A DNA stretch of 64,000 nucleotides from Streptomyces genisteinicus (GCF_014489615.1 NZ_CP060825.1:5032501-5096500); one strand, 5' to 3'. Shown: positions 41,655-53,500, counted from the stretch's first letter. Program-made: numbers and translations. The notes: generated by a model not told the origin, from the sequence alone.

Positions 41655-43648
41655 GAGATGGGTGACCCTCCGGTCTGCGGGGACGGTCGCAGGGTGACGA
41701 CGTGCGCCGGGGCCTTGCCCGGTTCGAGGCGCACGTAGTTGGCCCTGCCCCAGTGATAGGTCTCGCCGGTGAGCTCGTCGCGCACCGGTACGGTCTCGTG
41801 TTCTTCGAACCCGAGTCGCAGCATGTTCAACGAGACCGTGGCCTCCTGGGTGTGGTGGGGGTCGAGGTTGGCGACGACGAGGACGACGTCCTGCCCGCTG
41901 CGCTTCGAGTAGGCGATCACCGCGTCGTTGTCGGTGTGGTGGAAGTGGACGTCGCGCAGCTGCTGGAGCGCCGAGTGCCGGCGCCGCAGCCGGTTCAGCG
42001 CGGTGATCAGCGGGGTGATGGTGCGGCCCTCGCGCTCGGCGGACTCCCAGTCGCGGGGGCGCAGCTGGTACTTCTCCGAACCGAGGTACTCCTCGCTGCC
42101 CGGGTGCAGCGGGGTGCCCTCGCACAGCTCGAACCCGGCGTACACGCCCCACGACGGCGACAGCGTGGCGGCGAGCACGGCCCGCACCTCGAACGCCGGA
42201 CGGCCGCCCTCCTGGAGGTAGGCGTGCAGGATGTCGGGGGTGTTCACGAAGAAGTTCGGCCGCATGTACGAGGCGGCCTCGCCGGACAGCTCCCGGACGT
42301 ACTCGGTCAGCTCGTGCTTGGTGTTGCGCCAGGTGAAGTACGTGTACGACTGCTGGAAGCCGACGGCCGCCAGCGCGTGCATCATCGCCGGGCGGGTGAA
42401 CGCCTCCGCCAGGAAGACCACGTCGGGATCGGCGCCGTTGATCTCGCCGATCACCTTCTCCCAGAACACCACCGGTTTGGTGTGCGGGTTGTCGACGCGG
42501 AAGATGCGCACACCGCGGTCCATCCAGAACCGCAGCACCCGCACGGTCTCGGCCACCAGGCCCGGCATGTCCGCGTCGAAGGCGATCGGGTAGATGTCCT
42601 GGTACTTCTTCGGCGGGTTCTCGGCGTAGGCGATCGAGCCGTCGGCCCGGTGGCGGAACCACTCGGGGTGCTCCTTCACCCAGGGGTGGTCCGGCGAGCA
42701 CTGGAGGGCGAAGTCGAGGGCGATCTCCATGCGCAGCGAACGCGCCGCCCGCACGAAGTGGTCGAAGTCGGCGAGGGTGCCGAGATCGGGGTGGACGGCG
42801 TCGTGGCCCCCCTCGGCGGAGCCGATGGCCCAGGGCACGCCCACGTCGTGGGGGCCGGCCGTCAGGGCGTTGTCCGGTCCCTTGCGGTGCGTGGTGCCGA
42901 TGGGGTGGATGGGCGGCAGGTACACCACGTCGAAGCCCATCGCCGCCACCGCGGGCAGCCGCTCGGCCGCCGTGCGGAAGGTGCCGGACACCGGCGCCGC
43001 GCCCTCCTCGACGACCGCGCCCTCCGAGCGCGGGAACAGCTCGTACCACGCGCCGTACAGCGCCCGGCGGCGCTCGACCTTCAGCGGCAGCGGTTCACAG
43101 GCGCTGACCAGTTCGCGCAGCGGGTGCCGGTCCAGCGCGGCGGTCGCGTCGGCCGCGAGCGCGGCGGCGAGGCGCGCGCCGGCGGGCCGTGCGGTGTCCC
43201 GCAGGGCGTCCGCGGCTGCCAGCACCCCCTCGCGTCCGTCCTTCTTCGGGACGCCCGCGGCGGCGCGCTCGTACAGCTCGGCGCCCTCCGCCAGGACCAG
43301 TTCGGTGTCGATGCCCGCCGGGATCTTGATGTGCGCGTGGTGGCGCCAGGTGGCGACCGGGTCGCTCCACGCCTCGACGGTGTACGTCCACGCGCCCTCG
43401 GTCTCCGGGGTGACGAAGGCCCCCCAGCGGTCGGTGCCCGGTGCGAGTTCCCGCATCGGGGTGAAGGGACCGGGGCGGCCCTTCGGGTCGCGCAGCACGA
43501 CGTTGGCGGCGACCGCGTCGTGGCCTTCGCGGAAGACCGTGGCGGTGACCTCGAAGGTCTCACCCGCCACGGCCTTCGCGGGCTGTCTTCCGCAGTCGAC
43601 GAGCGGGCGTACGTCCAGGACGGGAATGCGGCCAATGAGCGAGTTCAC
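41651..43648 (-). CDS. glgE: Maltosyltransferase (alpha-1,4-glucan:maltose-1-phosphate)
   Basis: 665 residues from GTG 43648, which has AGGTGA just upstream. GlgE transfers maltose from maltose 1-phosphate to the ends of alpha-1,4-glucan. The N-terminal domain starts IGRIPVLDVRPLVDCGRQPAKAV. The GH13_3 core has the nucleophile Asp386 in IFRVDNPHTKPVVFWEKV and acid/base Glu415 in VVFLAEAFTRP; their spacing of 29 equals that of the S. coelicolor enzyme (394/423). First gene of the glgE-treS-mak-glgB operon and divergent from glgP. Confidence 0.96.
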   Translation of the reverse strand: MNSLIGRIPVLDVRPLVDCGRQPAKAVAGETFEVTATVFREGHDAVAANVVLRDPKGRPGPFTPMRELAPGTDRWGAFVTPETEGAWTYTVEAWSDPVATWRHHAHIKIPAGIDTELVLAEGAELYERAAAGVPKKDGREGVLAAADALRDTARPAGARLAAALAADATAALDRHPLRELVSACEPLPLKVERRRALYGAWYELFPRSEGAVVEEGAAPVSGTFRTAAERLPAVAAMGFDVVYLPPIHPIGTTHRKGPDNALTAGPHDVGVPWAIGSAEGGHDAVHPDLGTLADFDHFVRAARSLRMEIALDFALQCSPDHPWVKEHPEWFRHRADGSIAYAENPPKKYQDIYPIAFDADMPGLVAETVRVLRFWMDRGVRIFRVDNPHTKPVVFWEKVIGEINGADPDVVFLAEAFTRPAMMHALAAVGFQQSYTYFTWRNTKHELTEYVRELSGEAASYMRPNFFVNTPDILHAYLQEGGRPAFEVRAVLAATLSPSWGVYAGFELCEGTPLHPGSEEYLGSEKYQLRPRDWESAEREGRTITPLITALNRLRRRHSALQQLRDVHFHHTDNDAVIAYSKRSGQDVVLVVANLDPHHTQEATVSLNMLRLGFEEHETVPVRDELTGETYHWGRANYVRLEPGKAPAHVVTLRPSPQTGGSPIS

Positions 43649-44171
43649 GACATCACCTGAGGGCTGTGCGGGCAGGTCGGGTCGAGCGGCAAGGGGTGGA
43701 TTGCGCACTGTGTGTCTAATTTGTAACTGCTCAGTCGGTGACTGGCCGGGTGCGGGCATGTCGGCTCCAGTCCGCGTTCACTCGGGTGGACGGAAAGGAT
43801 GCGGTCGCGGGGTGTGCTCGCTTGCGTACCGGATGAGCCTTCCCCCGGTCTCCCGGGGGGCAATCCGGCGATGTGTTAACTACTAGGACGTAGCGGCCGA
43901 CACAAGACACACCGGGTGTCCCGTCCCGTCACACGGCCGGAACCCGACCCCGGCATGCTGCTCGTGCACACGGATGCGCCGGGGTGCTCCTCTGCGCCGT
44001 GGCGGGTCCCCGTCCGCGCCCCTTAGCGTCGTCGGCCGGGCCCGTCCGGGCCGCGCGGGCGCGCCCGGTCCCGCGCGGGCCCCGGCGTCGTCGCGACGGA
44101 AAGGCGGCGTACGACACGAAATGCGTCGTGCGTCCGCTCGGATGCGTATTTCCCCTGCGAAGGTGGGACCT
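43649..44171. promoter_or_regulatory. 523-bp divergent control region between glgE and glgP
   Basis: No gene is seen here. A hairpin CCCCCGG/CCGGGGG lies at 43842-43859. TACTAGGACGT at 43881-43891, inside the inverted CTAC...GTAG (43880-43893), repeats half of the icmA palindrome. GTTAAC just before it is AT-rich and may be part of a -10 region. GlgP translation starts behind GAAGGTGG. Confidence 0.5.
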
Positions 44172-46838
44172 GTGAAGGCCATTCGTCGTTTCACCGTCCG
44201 CCCCGTCCTCCCCGAACCCCTGCGACCGCTCAGCGGCCTGGCGCGCAATCTGCGCTGGTCCTGGCACACCGAGACCCAAGAGCTGTTCCGCTCCGTCGAC
44301 CCCGGGGGGTGGCAGGCGGCGGGGGGCGACCCCGTGCGGCTGCTCGGCGGCGTGTCCGCCGCCCGGATGGCCGAACTCGCCAAGGACCGGCGATTCCTGC
44401 GCCGGCTCGCCGCGGCCGCCGACGACCTGGACGACTACCTGCACGGCGGCAGGTGGTACCAGGGCGCCGGAAGCGGCGGCGGCGACGCGTCCGGGTTCCC
44501 CGCCGCCATCGCGTACTTCTCGCCCGAGTTCGGCGTCACCGCCGCGCTCCCGCAGTACTCGGGCGGCCTCGGCATCCTGGCCGGCGACCACCTCAAGGCG
44601 GCCAGCGACCTCGGTGTCCCGCTGATCGGCGTCGGCCTGCTCTACCGCCACGGCTACTTCCGCCAGTCGCTGTCGCGCGACGGCTGGCAGCAGGAGCACT
44701 ATCCGGTGCTCGACCCCAACGAACTGCCCGTCTCGCTGCTGCGCGAGGACGACGGGAGCCCCGCCCGGGTCACCCTCGCGCTCCCCGCGGGCCGCCTGCT
44801 GCACGCCCACATCTGGGTCGCCCAGGTCGGCCGGGTCCCGCTGCTGATGCTCGACTCCGACGTCGAGGACAACGGCCCCGGCGCCCGCGACGTCACCGAC
44901 CGGCTGTACGGCGGGGGCAGCGAGCACCGGCTGCTCCAGGAGATGCTCCTCGGCATCGGCGGCGTCCGCGCCGTGCGCACGTACTGCCGGCTCACCGGGC
45001 ACGCCGCGCCCGAGGTCTTCCACACCAACGAGGGCCACGCCGGCTTCCTCGGGCTGGAACGCATCCGGGAGCTCGGCGAGAGCCCCGGGCTCGGCTTCGA
45101 CGCCGCCCTGGAGGCGGTGCGCGCGGGCACCGTGTTCACCACGCACACGCCGGTGCCCGCCGGGATCGACCGCTTCGACCGCGATCTGGTCGCCCGTCAC
45201 TTCGCCGACGGCGCGGAGCTGCCCGGCGTGCCCGTCGACCGCATCCTGAGGCTCGGCACGGAGAGCTACCCCGGCGGCGACGGCGGTGTGTTCAACATGG
45301 CCGTGATGGGGCTGCGGCTCGCCCAGCGCGCCAACGGCGTCTCCGAACTGCACGGCGCCGTCAGCCGGGACATGTTCGCCGGCCTCTGGCCGGGATTCGA
45401 CGCCGCCGACGTGCCCATCACCTCGGTCACCAACGGAGTCCACGCCCCCACCTGGGTCGCGCCCGAGGTCTTCCGCCTCGGCGCCCGCCGGCTCGGACCG
45501 GGCCGCGCGGAGGACGCGCTCTCGGTCGGCGGGTCGCCCCGCTGGGACGCCGTCGCCGACATCCCCGACGCGGAGATCTGGGAGCTGCGCCGCTCGCTGC
45601 GCGAGCAGCTGGTCGCGGAGGTGCGGGAGCGGCTGCGCGCCTCCTGGCGGCAGCGGGGTGCGGGAGCCGCGGAACTCGGCTGGATCGACGGGGTCCTCGA
45701 CCCGGACGTGCTCACCATCGGCTTCGCCCGCCGGGTGCCCTCGTACAAGCGGCTCACGCTCATGCTGCGCGACCGGCAGCGCCTCACCGAGCTGCTGCTG
45801 CACCCCACGCGCCCGATCCAGATCGTCGTCGCCGGCAAGGCACACCCCGCCGACGACGGCGGCAAGCGGCTGGTGCGCGAACTCGTCCGGTTCGCCGACG
45901 ACCCGCGGGTGCGCCACCGCATCGTCTTCCTGCCCGACTACGGCATGGCGATGGCGAAGAAGCTGTACCCCGGCTGCGACGTGTGGCTCAACAACCCGCT
46001 GCGCCCGCTGGAGGCCTGCGGCACCAGCGGCATGAAGGCCGCGCTCAACGGATCGCTCAACCTGTCCGTGCTCGACGGCTGGTGGGACGAGTGGTACGAG
46101 CCCGACTTCGGCTGGGCGATCCCCACGGCCGACGGCGAGGCCACCGACGAGGACCGCCGGGACGAACTGGAGGCGGCCGCCCTCTACTCGCTGATCGAGG
46201 AGCGCATCGCGCCCCGCTTCTACGAGGAGGGCGGCGGCGGCCTCCCGGACCGCTGGATCGACATGGTCCGCCGCACCCTGACGACCCTCGGCCCGAAGGT
46301 GCTCGCGGGCCGCATGGTCCGCGAGTACGTGGAGCGGCTCTACGCCCCGGCCGCCGAGGCGCACCGCGCCCTCGACGCGGCCGCGGCCGAGGAGCTGGCG
46401 GGGTGGAAGTCCCGGGTGCGGGCCGCGTGGCCGGCGGTCGCGGTCGACCACGTGGAGGCCGTCGACCAGGACGCGGCGACCGGGGGCGCGCCGACGGCCG
46501 GGCTCGGCTCGACACTCACCCTCCGGGTCCAGGCGACGCTCGGCGAACTCGGGCCCGACGACGTGGAGGTGCAGGCCGTCGCGGGCAGGGTGGACCCCGA
46601 CGACGCCCTGCGCGACACCCGCACCTTCCCGCTGAAGCCGGCCGGCGGCCCCGACCTCGCGGGCCGCTGGGTCTACGAGGGCCCGCTGGCCCTCGACCGG
46701 ACCGGGCCGTTCGGCTACACCGTGCGGGTGCTGCCCGCCCACCGGCTCATCCCGGCGGGCGCGGACATGGGGCTCGTCGCCCTGCCGCCGGAGGTCTCCG
46801 ACTCCCCGGGCGGTGAGGCGGGCCTGCTGCTGCGCTGA
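44172..46838 (+). CDS. glgP: Alpha-glucan (glycogen/maltodextrin) phosphorylase
   Basis: 888 residues from GTG 44172. It releases glucose 1-phosphate from alpha-1,4-glucan ends, balancing the GlgE synthetic arm on the other strand. The N-terminus has the DUF3417-type pattern LPEPLRPLSGLARNLRWSWH found in the actinobacterial GlgP group. Core motifs: FSPEFGVTAALPQYSGGLG, VFHTNEGHAGFLGLERI, TTHTPVPAGIDRFD, RVPSYKRLTLML and the PLP-binding Lys622 in GTSGMKAALNGS. It is a single-gene unit closed by a hairpin with T tract at 46864. Confidence 0.95.
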   Translation: MKAIRRFTVRPVLPEPLRPLSGLARNLRWSWHTETQELFRSVDPGGWQAAGGDPVRLLGGVSAARMAELAKDRRFLRRLAAAADDLDDYLHGGRWYQGAGSGGGDASGFPAAIAYFSPEFGVTAALPQYSGGLGILAGDHLKAASDLGVPLIGVGLLYRHGYFRQSLSRDGWQQEHYPVLDPNELPVSLLREDDGSPARVTLALPAGRLLHAHIWVAQVGRVPLLMLDSDVEDNGPGARDVTDRLYGGGSEHRLLQEMLLGIGGVRAVRTYCRLTGHAAPEVFHTNEGHAGFLGLERIRELGESPGLGFDAALEAVRAGTVFTTHTPVPAGIDRFDRDLVARHFADGAELPGVPVDRILRLGTESYPGGDGGVFNMAVMGLRLAQRANGVSELHGAVSRDMFAGLWPGFDAADVPITSVTNGVHAPTWVAPEVFRLGARRLGPGRAEDALSVGGSPRWDAVADIPDAEIWELRRSLREQLVAEVRERLRASWRQRGAGAAELGWIDGVLDPDVLTIGFARRVPSYKRLTLMLRDRQRLTELLLHPTRPIQIVVAGKAHPADDGGKRLVRELVRFADDPRVRHRIVFLPDYGMAMAKKLYPGCDVWLNNPLRPLEACGTSGMKAALNGSLNLSVLDGWWDEWYEPDFGWAIPTADGEATDEDRRDELEAAALYSLIEERIAPRFYEEGGGGLPDRWIDMVRRTLTTLGPKVLAGRMVREYVERLYAPAAEAHRALDAAAAEELAGWKSRVRAAWPAVAVDHVEAVDQDAATGGAPTAGLGSTLTLRVQATLGELGPDDVEVQAVAGRVDPDDALRDTRTFPLKPAGGPDLAGRWVYEGPLALDRTGPFGYTVRVLPAHRLIPAGADMGLVALPPEVSDSPGGEAGLLLR

Positions 46839-46863
46839 CGGCGGCGCGACCGGACGGTGGGAG

Positions 46864-46895
46864 GCGCGGCGCCCCGGGAGGGGCGCCGCGCTTTT
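46864..46895 (+). terminator. Intrinsic terminator after glgP
   Basis: A perfect 12-bp stem (46864-46875 with 46880-46891), 4-base loop, followed by TTTT (46892-46895). Confidence 0.8.
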
Positions 46896-46987
46896 CGCGT
46901 GCGCGTCTGCCGTGCCTTTTGCTTGCGCGTCTGCCGTGCCTTCCGCGCTTCCTTCGTGCGCCGCGCCTTTCCGCGTGCGCGTCTGCC
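46892..46987. repeat. Three imperfect 24-25 bp direct repeats after glgP
   Basis: Units built on TTTTCGCGTGCGCGTCTGCC occur at 46892-46916, 46917-46940 and about 46966-46987; the first two are back to back. They lie in a 727-bp gap at the border of the conserved glucan cluster and the RHS locus. Confidence 0.65.
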
Positions 46988-47061
46988 TCGTGCGCCCCGC
47001 CGGCCCGCCCGGGCGGGCCGGGTCCCGGACGGCCGTCCGGTGCACGGGGCGTGGCAGAACG

Positions 47062-47285
47062 ATGACCATGCCGTGTGGCCCTTGTGACGAAGACGTGATG
47101 CTGACCGATGAGTCCATGTCGGACTTGTGATCTTGAACGCCTTCGGGGGCGCGTGGAATAGTCCCGTTCCGCTTCCGCGGACCCTCGGGGGGTGGGATCG
47201 AGGCATCCGACGGAGCGTCAACTGTGAACCCCCGCAAGGCCGCTGCGCCCCGGGGGAGATGCGGGGTGGGGGGAACATGCCGCGT
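47062..47285 (+). promoter_or_regulatory. Duplicated promoter/leader, copy A (upstream of the RHS gene)
   Basis: About 220 bp closely related to 55125-55340. Shared blocks include ATGACCATGCCGTGTG, GTGGAATAGTCCCGTTCCGC and GCGGGGTGGGGGGAACATG. Both copies have a TTG-starting -35-like element 19 bp before ATAGTC (A: TTGAAC near 47133). GGAA and TTCC flank the centre as an inverted repeat. In copy A the shared ATG (47277) opens only a short frame; the real RHS start is 280 bp further on. Confidence 0.7.
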
Positions 47286-47486
47286 AGGGGGACGGGCGCC
47301 GACGTGCCCGGAAGGCGGTGCACGGTGAACCCGTCCGGCACCGCGGCACACGCGCGCCGCGGCACTCCGGTGCCGGGCGCCCCGGCCGCCTCCGCCACCG
47401 CCACCGCCACGACCCGGGCACGCCCGCACCCCGGTGCCGGCGCCCGGCTGCCGGAACCCGGACGACCGGGCACTCCGGAGCGCTGA
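47277..47486 (+). other. Short frame after leader copy A, possible remnant or leader peptide
   Basis: The ATG lies at the same place as the start of the first FG-GAP gene in leader copy B, and both begin MPR. It then encodes 69 codons of Arg/Pro/Ala/Thr-rich sequence without a hydrophobic signal core and stops at 47486. It may be the stump of a lost secreted protein gene replaced by the RHS gene, or a translated leader. Codon pattern does not settle this. Confidence 0.3.
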
Positions 47487-47565
47487 GACCCGGCCGGCGG
47501 GAGCGTCGCCGCGCCCGCCGGCCGATTCCACCGACTCGGTTCCTTTCTACGTGCGGAGACACGTG

Positions 47566-50500
47566 ATGCCATTCCGTGGCCGGTTGCTGAACCGGCACAT
47601 ACCAGGGCGATTGCTTGCAGCGACCGCCCTCGGACTGACCGTCGTGCTGACCGGCGGTACGGTCCACGCCGTACCCGCGGCGGATCCCGGCCGGGGCAGG
47701 CCCGGGGTCCAGGAGGCCGATCCGGTCGAGGGCCGGAACGCCACGTCCCTGCCCCGGCCGTCCGATCCGGCCCGCAAGGCGGCCGTCACCCGGCTGGACA
47801 AGGCCGTCCTGCCGCCCGGCGGCAGCCGGGAGGTCGCCGTGGCGGCCTCGCCGAAGCCCGTCGAGGTGGGCGGTCTGCCGGTCTCGGTCGCCGCCGTGCC
47901 GCCCGCGAAGGCGTCCGGGGCGAAGGGCGCCCGCACGGCCGCCACCGCCGCCACCCCCGCCCGGGTACGGGTGGACGTGCTGCCCACGGCACGCGCGAAG
48001 GACCTCGCGGCGGGTGCCGTGCTCCGCATCCAGCGGTCCGACGCGGCCGCTGCCGGGGCCCCGGTCCGCCTCTCCGTGGACTACTCGGCCTTCGAGGACG
48101 CCTACGGCGGCTCCTACGGAGCGCGGCTGCGCCTGGTGCAGCTCCCCGCCTGCGCCGAGTTCGCCGCACCGGGCAGCAAGGCGTGCCCCGGCACCGGGAC
48201 ACCGCTGCGCACCGTGAACGACCCGGTGGCCAACACGGCCTCCGCCGAGGTCACCGCCGCGCCGGCGGGCCCGGGCGGCACCTCGGCGACGGCGGCCCGG
48301 GGGGCCTCGCTCGTCGCGCTCGCCGCGGGTCCGTCCTCGTCGCAGGGCACCTACGGGGCGACCGCGCTCGCCCCTTCGGCGAGCTGGAGCGTCGCCCGCT
48401 CCACCGGCGGGTTCTCCTGGTCGTACCCGATGCGCACGGTGCCGGTGGCCGGCGGCCTCGCTCCGTCGGTCGGGCTCTCGTACCAGTCGCAGTCGATCGA
48501 CGGGCAGACCTCGGCCACCAACAACCAGGGCTCCTGGGTCGGCGAGGGCTTCACCTACGAGTCGGGCTACATCGAGCGCCGCTACAAGCCCTGCGCGGAC
48601 GACGGCCACGACGGATCCGCCGAGCAGTGCTGGGCGTTCGACAACGCGACCGTGATGCTGAACGGCAGCGCGTCCCAGATCATCAAGGACGACGCCACGG
48701 GCGCGTGGAAGCTCGCGAACCCGGACGGCTCGAAGGTCGAGAAGCTGACCGGGGCCGTCAACGGTGACGACAACGGCGAGCACTGGCGGATCATCACCCC
48801 GGACGGCAAGGAGTACTGGTTCGGTCTGAACCGGCTCCCGGGCTGGGCGTCGGGCAACGAGGAGACGCAGTCCGCCTGGACGCTGCCGGTCTTCGGCGAC
48901 GACTCGGGGGAGCCCTGCCACAACGCGACGTTCACCAGCGCCCACTGCAAGCAGGCCTGGCGCTGGAACCTCGACTACGTCAAGGACCCGCACGGCAACG
49001 TCGTCTCGCACTACTACGCCAAGGAGGTGAACCACTACGCGCTGAACGGGAAGACGGACGTCAACGGCACCTCCTACGACCGCGGCGGTCACCTGAAGCG
49101 GATCGACTACGGCCAGCGCGACACCCAGGTGTACGCCGCCAAGGCCCCGGCCCGCGTCGTCTTCGACGTCACCGAGCGGTGCCTGCCCGACGCCTCCTTC
49201 GACTGCGCCGAGTCCAAGCGCACCGCGGCCAACGCGGCCCGCTGGCCCGACGTCCCCGTCGACCGGGAGTGCAAGGCGTCCACGAAGTGCGCCGCCGACC
49301 AGATCGCGCCGACGTTCTTCACCACCAAGCGGCTGAAGGCCGTCGTCACGCAGATGCGCAGGAGCGCGACCGAGTACCAGGACGTCGACGCCTGGCTGCT
49401 CACCCACGCGTTCCTCGACAACGGCGACGACTCCAGAAGCATGTGGCTGTCGAAGATCGACCACGAGGGCCGGGTCGGCACCACCGCCAAGGTCCCCTCG
49501 CTGGACCTCTTCGGCGCGCAGATGGAGAACCGCGTCGACGCCGTCGGCGACAACATCGCCCCCTTCCGACGCCACCGCCTGGTGACCGTGGTGAGCGAGA
49601 CCGGCGCCCAGCTGGACGTCAACTTCGCCCCCGCCGACTGCACGGCCTCGGCCCTGCCGAAGCCCGGTGAGTCCACCAAGCGGTGCTACCCGGTCAAGTG
49701 GGCGGCGCCGGGCAACCTGGACCCGGTCGACGACTGGTTCCACAAGTACGTGGTCGCCGAGATCGTCGAGACCGACCGCACCGGCGGCGGCGACAAGATG
49801 GTCACCCGCTACGACTACAACGGCCCCGCGGGCTGGCGTCACTCCAAGCCCGACGGCATCACCCCCGACGAGTTCCTCACCTGGGGCGAGTGGCAGGGCT
49901 ACGGCAAGGTGACCGTCACCAGCGGCGCCGAGGACCGGCAGCGCAGCCGCGTCGACTACACCTTCTTCCAGGGCCGCGACGGCGACAGGAAGCCGGGCGG
50001 CGGCACCGTCTCCGCCACCGTGACGGACTCCACCGGCACGGTGTACACCGACGACGAGGACTTCACCGGCTTCGAGCTGGAGGCGCAGGCCTTCAACGAC
50101 GGCGCCGTCGCCACCAAGGTCGTCAAGAAGCCGTGGAAGCACCACACGGCGACCCAGACGAAGAGCTGGGGCACGCTGCGCGCCACCCTCGTCAAGCCGA
50201 CCGTCACCCGCGGCTTCACCGCGCTGAAGGCCGGCGGCTGGCGCGAGTCCCGTTCGGAGACGTCGTACGACACGGCGACCGGCACCGGCCGCGTCACCCA
50301 GGTCGACGACTTCGGGCGGGTGGTCCCGGCGACCGCCACGCAGGCGGAGAAGGACGCCGCCGCGAAGGACGACACCTGCACCCGCACCACGTACGCCGAC
50401 AACACGGCGGGCGACCGGAACTTCCTGGACCGGGTGAAGCGGGTCGAGGAGGTCGCCGTCTCGTGCGGCACGACGCCCGACCGCAGGAAGCAGGTGCTGT

Positions 50501-53500
50501 CGGACATCCGCACGTACTACGACAGCCTCGCGCACGGCGCCGCCCCGGTCCGCGGACTGGAGACGTCGGCGGAGCGGCTCGCCTCGCACGACGGCACCAC
50601 CCCGGTGTACCAGGAGGCCTTCAAGAACGTCTACGACTCCTACGGGCGTCCGACCTCCGCCACCACCCCCGGCACCGGGCGCACCACGACCGCGTACACC
50701 ATGGTCAACGGTCTGACGACGCAGACGAAGGCGACCAACGTCCTCGGCCACGCGAGCATCACGGACTACGAACCCGCCTGGGGCCAGGTCAAGGGCCGCC
50801 AGGACCCCAACGGCAAGCGGACGGACCTCTCGTTCGACGGCCTCGGCCGCATCACGGGCGCCTGGCTGGAGGACCGGAAGAAGGCGAGCAACCAGACACC
50901 GAACAGCAAGTACAGCTACCTCGTCCGCAAGGACGCGCCGCTCGCGGTGAAGACCGAGATCGTCGAGGAGGGCGGCTCCTACGCCGCCGAGTACACCCTC
51001 TACGACAGCCTGCTGAGAGCCCGTCAGAAGCAGGCGGTCGGACCGGGCGGCACCCGTCTGGTGGCCGACACCTTCTACGACGCGCGGGGCAAGCTCAAGA
51101 CGGCGTACGGCACCTACGCGGCCGCCGGAGCCGCCTCCGACCAGCTCCTGATCGTGCGCAACGGCGAGGTCGAGTCGCAGACCCTGTACGAGTACGACGA
51201 CATGGGCCGGACCACCGCGACCGTCTTCGCCGTCGCGGGCGTCGAGCAGTGGCGCACGACCACCGTCCACGAGGGCGACCGCGCGCACACCGTCCCGCCG
51301 CAGGGCGGGATCGCCTCGACGTCGCTGACCGACGTCGACGGCCAGGTCGTCGAGCAGCGCCAGTACCAGACCGGCGGCCCCCTCTCGACGGGCCCGTCCA
51401 CGTACGCGTCGACCCGGTACACCTACACGCCGTCGGGCCGGCTCTCGACGGTGACCGACGCCCGGCAGAACGTCTGGTCCTTCGAGTACGACCAGCGCGG
51501 CCGCAAGGTGAAGTCCGTGGACCCCGACGCGGGCACCACGATCACCGGCTACGACGACGCCGACCGGGTGGTCTCCGTACGGCACGAGGGCCGGGGCACC
51601 GAGGTGACCACCGCCTACGACGCCCTCGGCCGGACCACCGCCACCTACGACGGTCCGGTGTCCGCGGGGAAGAAGCTCACCGAGAACCGCTACGACCGCA
51701 CCGGCGCGCTCGGCAAGCAGTACGCCTCGCTGCGGTACACCGGCGCGACCGAGTACTTCGGCACCGCGGTGCAGGAGTTCGACGACCAGTACCGTCCGAT
51801 GAAGACGGCCCACATCGTCCCCGCGTCCGAGGGCGCGCTCGCCGGCACCTACCTCTTCACCACCACCTACAACCGGGACGGGACCGTCCAGACCGCGGGC
51901 CTGCCCGCGGCCGGCGGCCTCGCCGCCGAGGTGATCCGCTACGGCTACGACGAGCTCCAGCGGCCCGTGACGATGCAGGGACTCTCCACCTACGTCACGG
52001 GGACCACCTGGTCGCCCACGTCGTCCCTGCTCCAGCTCGAACTGAACACCGGCGGCAAGAAGGTCTGGCAGACCTTCGACTACGAGCGGGGCACCGACCG
52101 GGTCACCCGCGCCGTGGTGGACGTCGCCGGCTCCACGACCGGGCCGGTGAAGGAGACCGGCTACAGCTACGACAAGGCCGGAAACGTCCTGTCCGTGTCG
52201 GACGTCGGCTCCGGCGGCGCCGCTCCCGACGTGCAGTGCTTCCAGTACGACCAGAACCGCCGGCTCTCCGAGGCATGGACGCCGAACGCGAGCACGGCGG
52301 CCGCCACCGGCTCCGGGACGGCCGGCACCACCGCCCCCGTCGACGGCACCGTGCCCTCGGCCTGCTCGGCGGCGCCCGGCAGCCAGGCCCTCGGCGGCCC
52401 TGCCGCGTACTGGAAGTCGTACCGGACCGACGAGATCGGCAACCGCACCCAGGACATCACCCACGACACCGGACTGGACTCCGCCAAGGACGTCACCCGG
52501 ACCTTCACCTACGGCGAGGGACCGGCCGGACCGCACGCGGTGACCAAGGTGGTGGCGGACACCCCGACCGGCGACAGCCAGTCCACCTACGGGTACGACG
52601 CCGCGGGCAACATGGAGACCCGGACGATCGGAGGCAATACCGAGACGCTGACCTGGGACGCGGGCGGCAAGCTGACCCGGCTGGCCCGGCCCGACGACGT
52701 CACCACCCCGGCGGACGAGGCCACCGCGTCCACGTACCTGTACGGCCCCGACGGCAACCGCCTCAAGCGCAAAGACAGCCGGGGAACCACGCTGTACCTG
52801 CCGGGCATGGAGCTGAGCCTGCCGGCGGGCGCCACCAAGGTCCAGGCCACGCGCACCTACGCGCACGCGGGGCAGGACGTCGCGGTGCGGACCGACGACA
52901 ACATGGTCACGTTCCTCTCGTCGGACCACCACGGCACCGGCGACCTGAGCGTCCAGGCGACGACCGGCAGTGTGACCCAGCGCCGGTTCGACCCGTACGG
53001 CAACACCCGCGGCACCCAGCCCACGTCCTGGGCGGGGCGCACGGGCTTCGTCGGCGGCACCTTCGACGAGGACACCGGGCTCACCAACCTCGGCGCCCGC
53101 GAGTACGACTCCGGTCTGGGCAAGTTCGTCTCCGTCGATCCGCTCATCGACTTCGGCAACGCCCAGCAGATGAACGGCTACGCGTACGCCAACAACTCGC
53201 CCGTCACGTACTCCGACCCGTCCGGAGCCATCCCCGCCGAGTGCTGGGAGGGTCTGATCACCTGCCGGATGGGCCCGAACGGATGGGAGTTCGGCGACCC
53301 GAAGCCGCAGCCGTCCAAGGAGGAGAAGGAGGTCGCGGCCGCCGAGGCCGACCACGCCCAGGCGGAGCGCCAGGTCAGCGCGGTGACCGACAGGATCATC
53401 GAGGAGATCAAGGACATCGTCGGCGTCTCGGCGCTGGAGGACTGCGCGTCGAACCCGGCGATCGGCACCTGCCTGAAGGCCGCCGCGGAGGTCGCCACGC

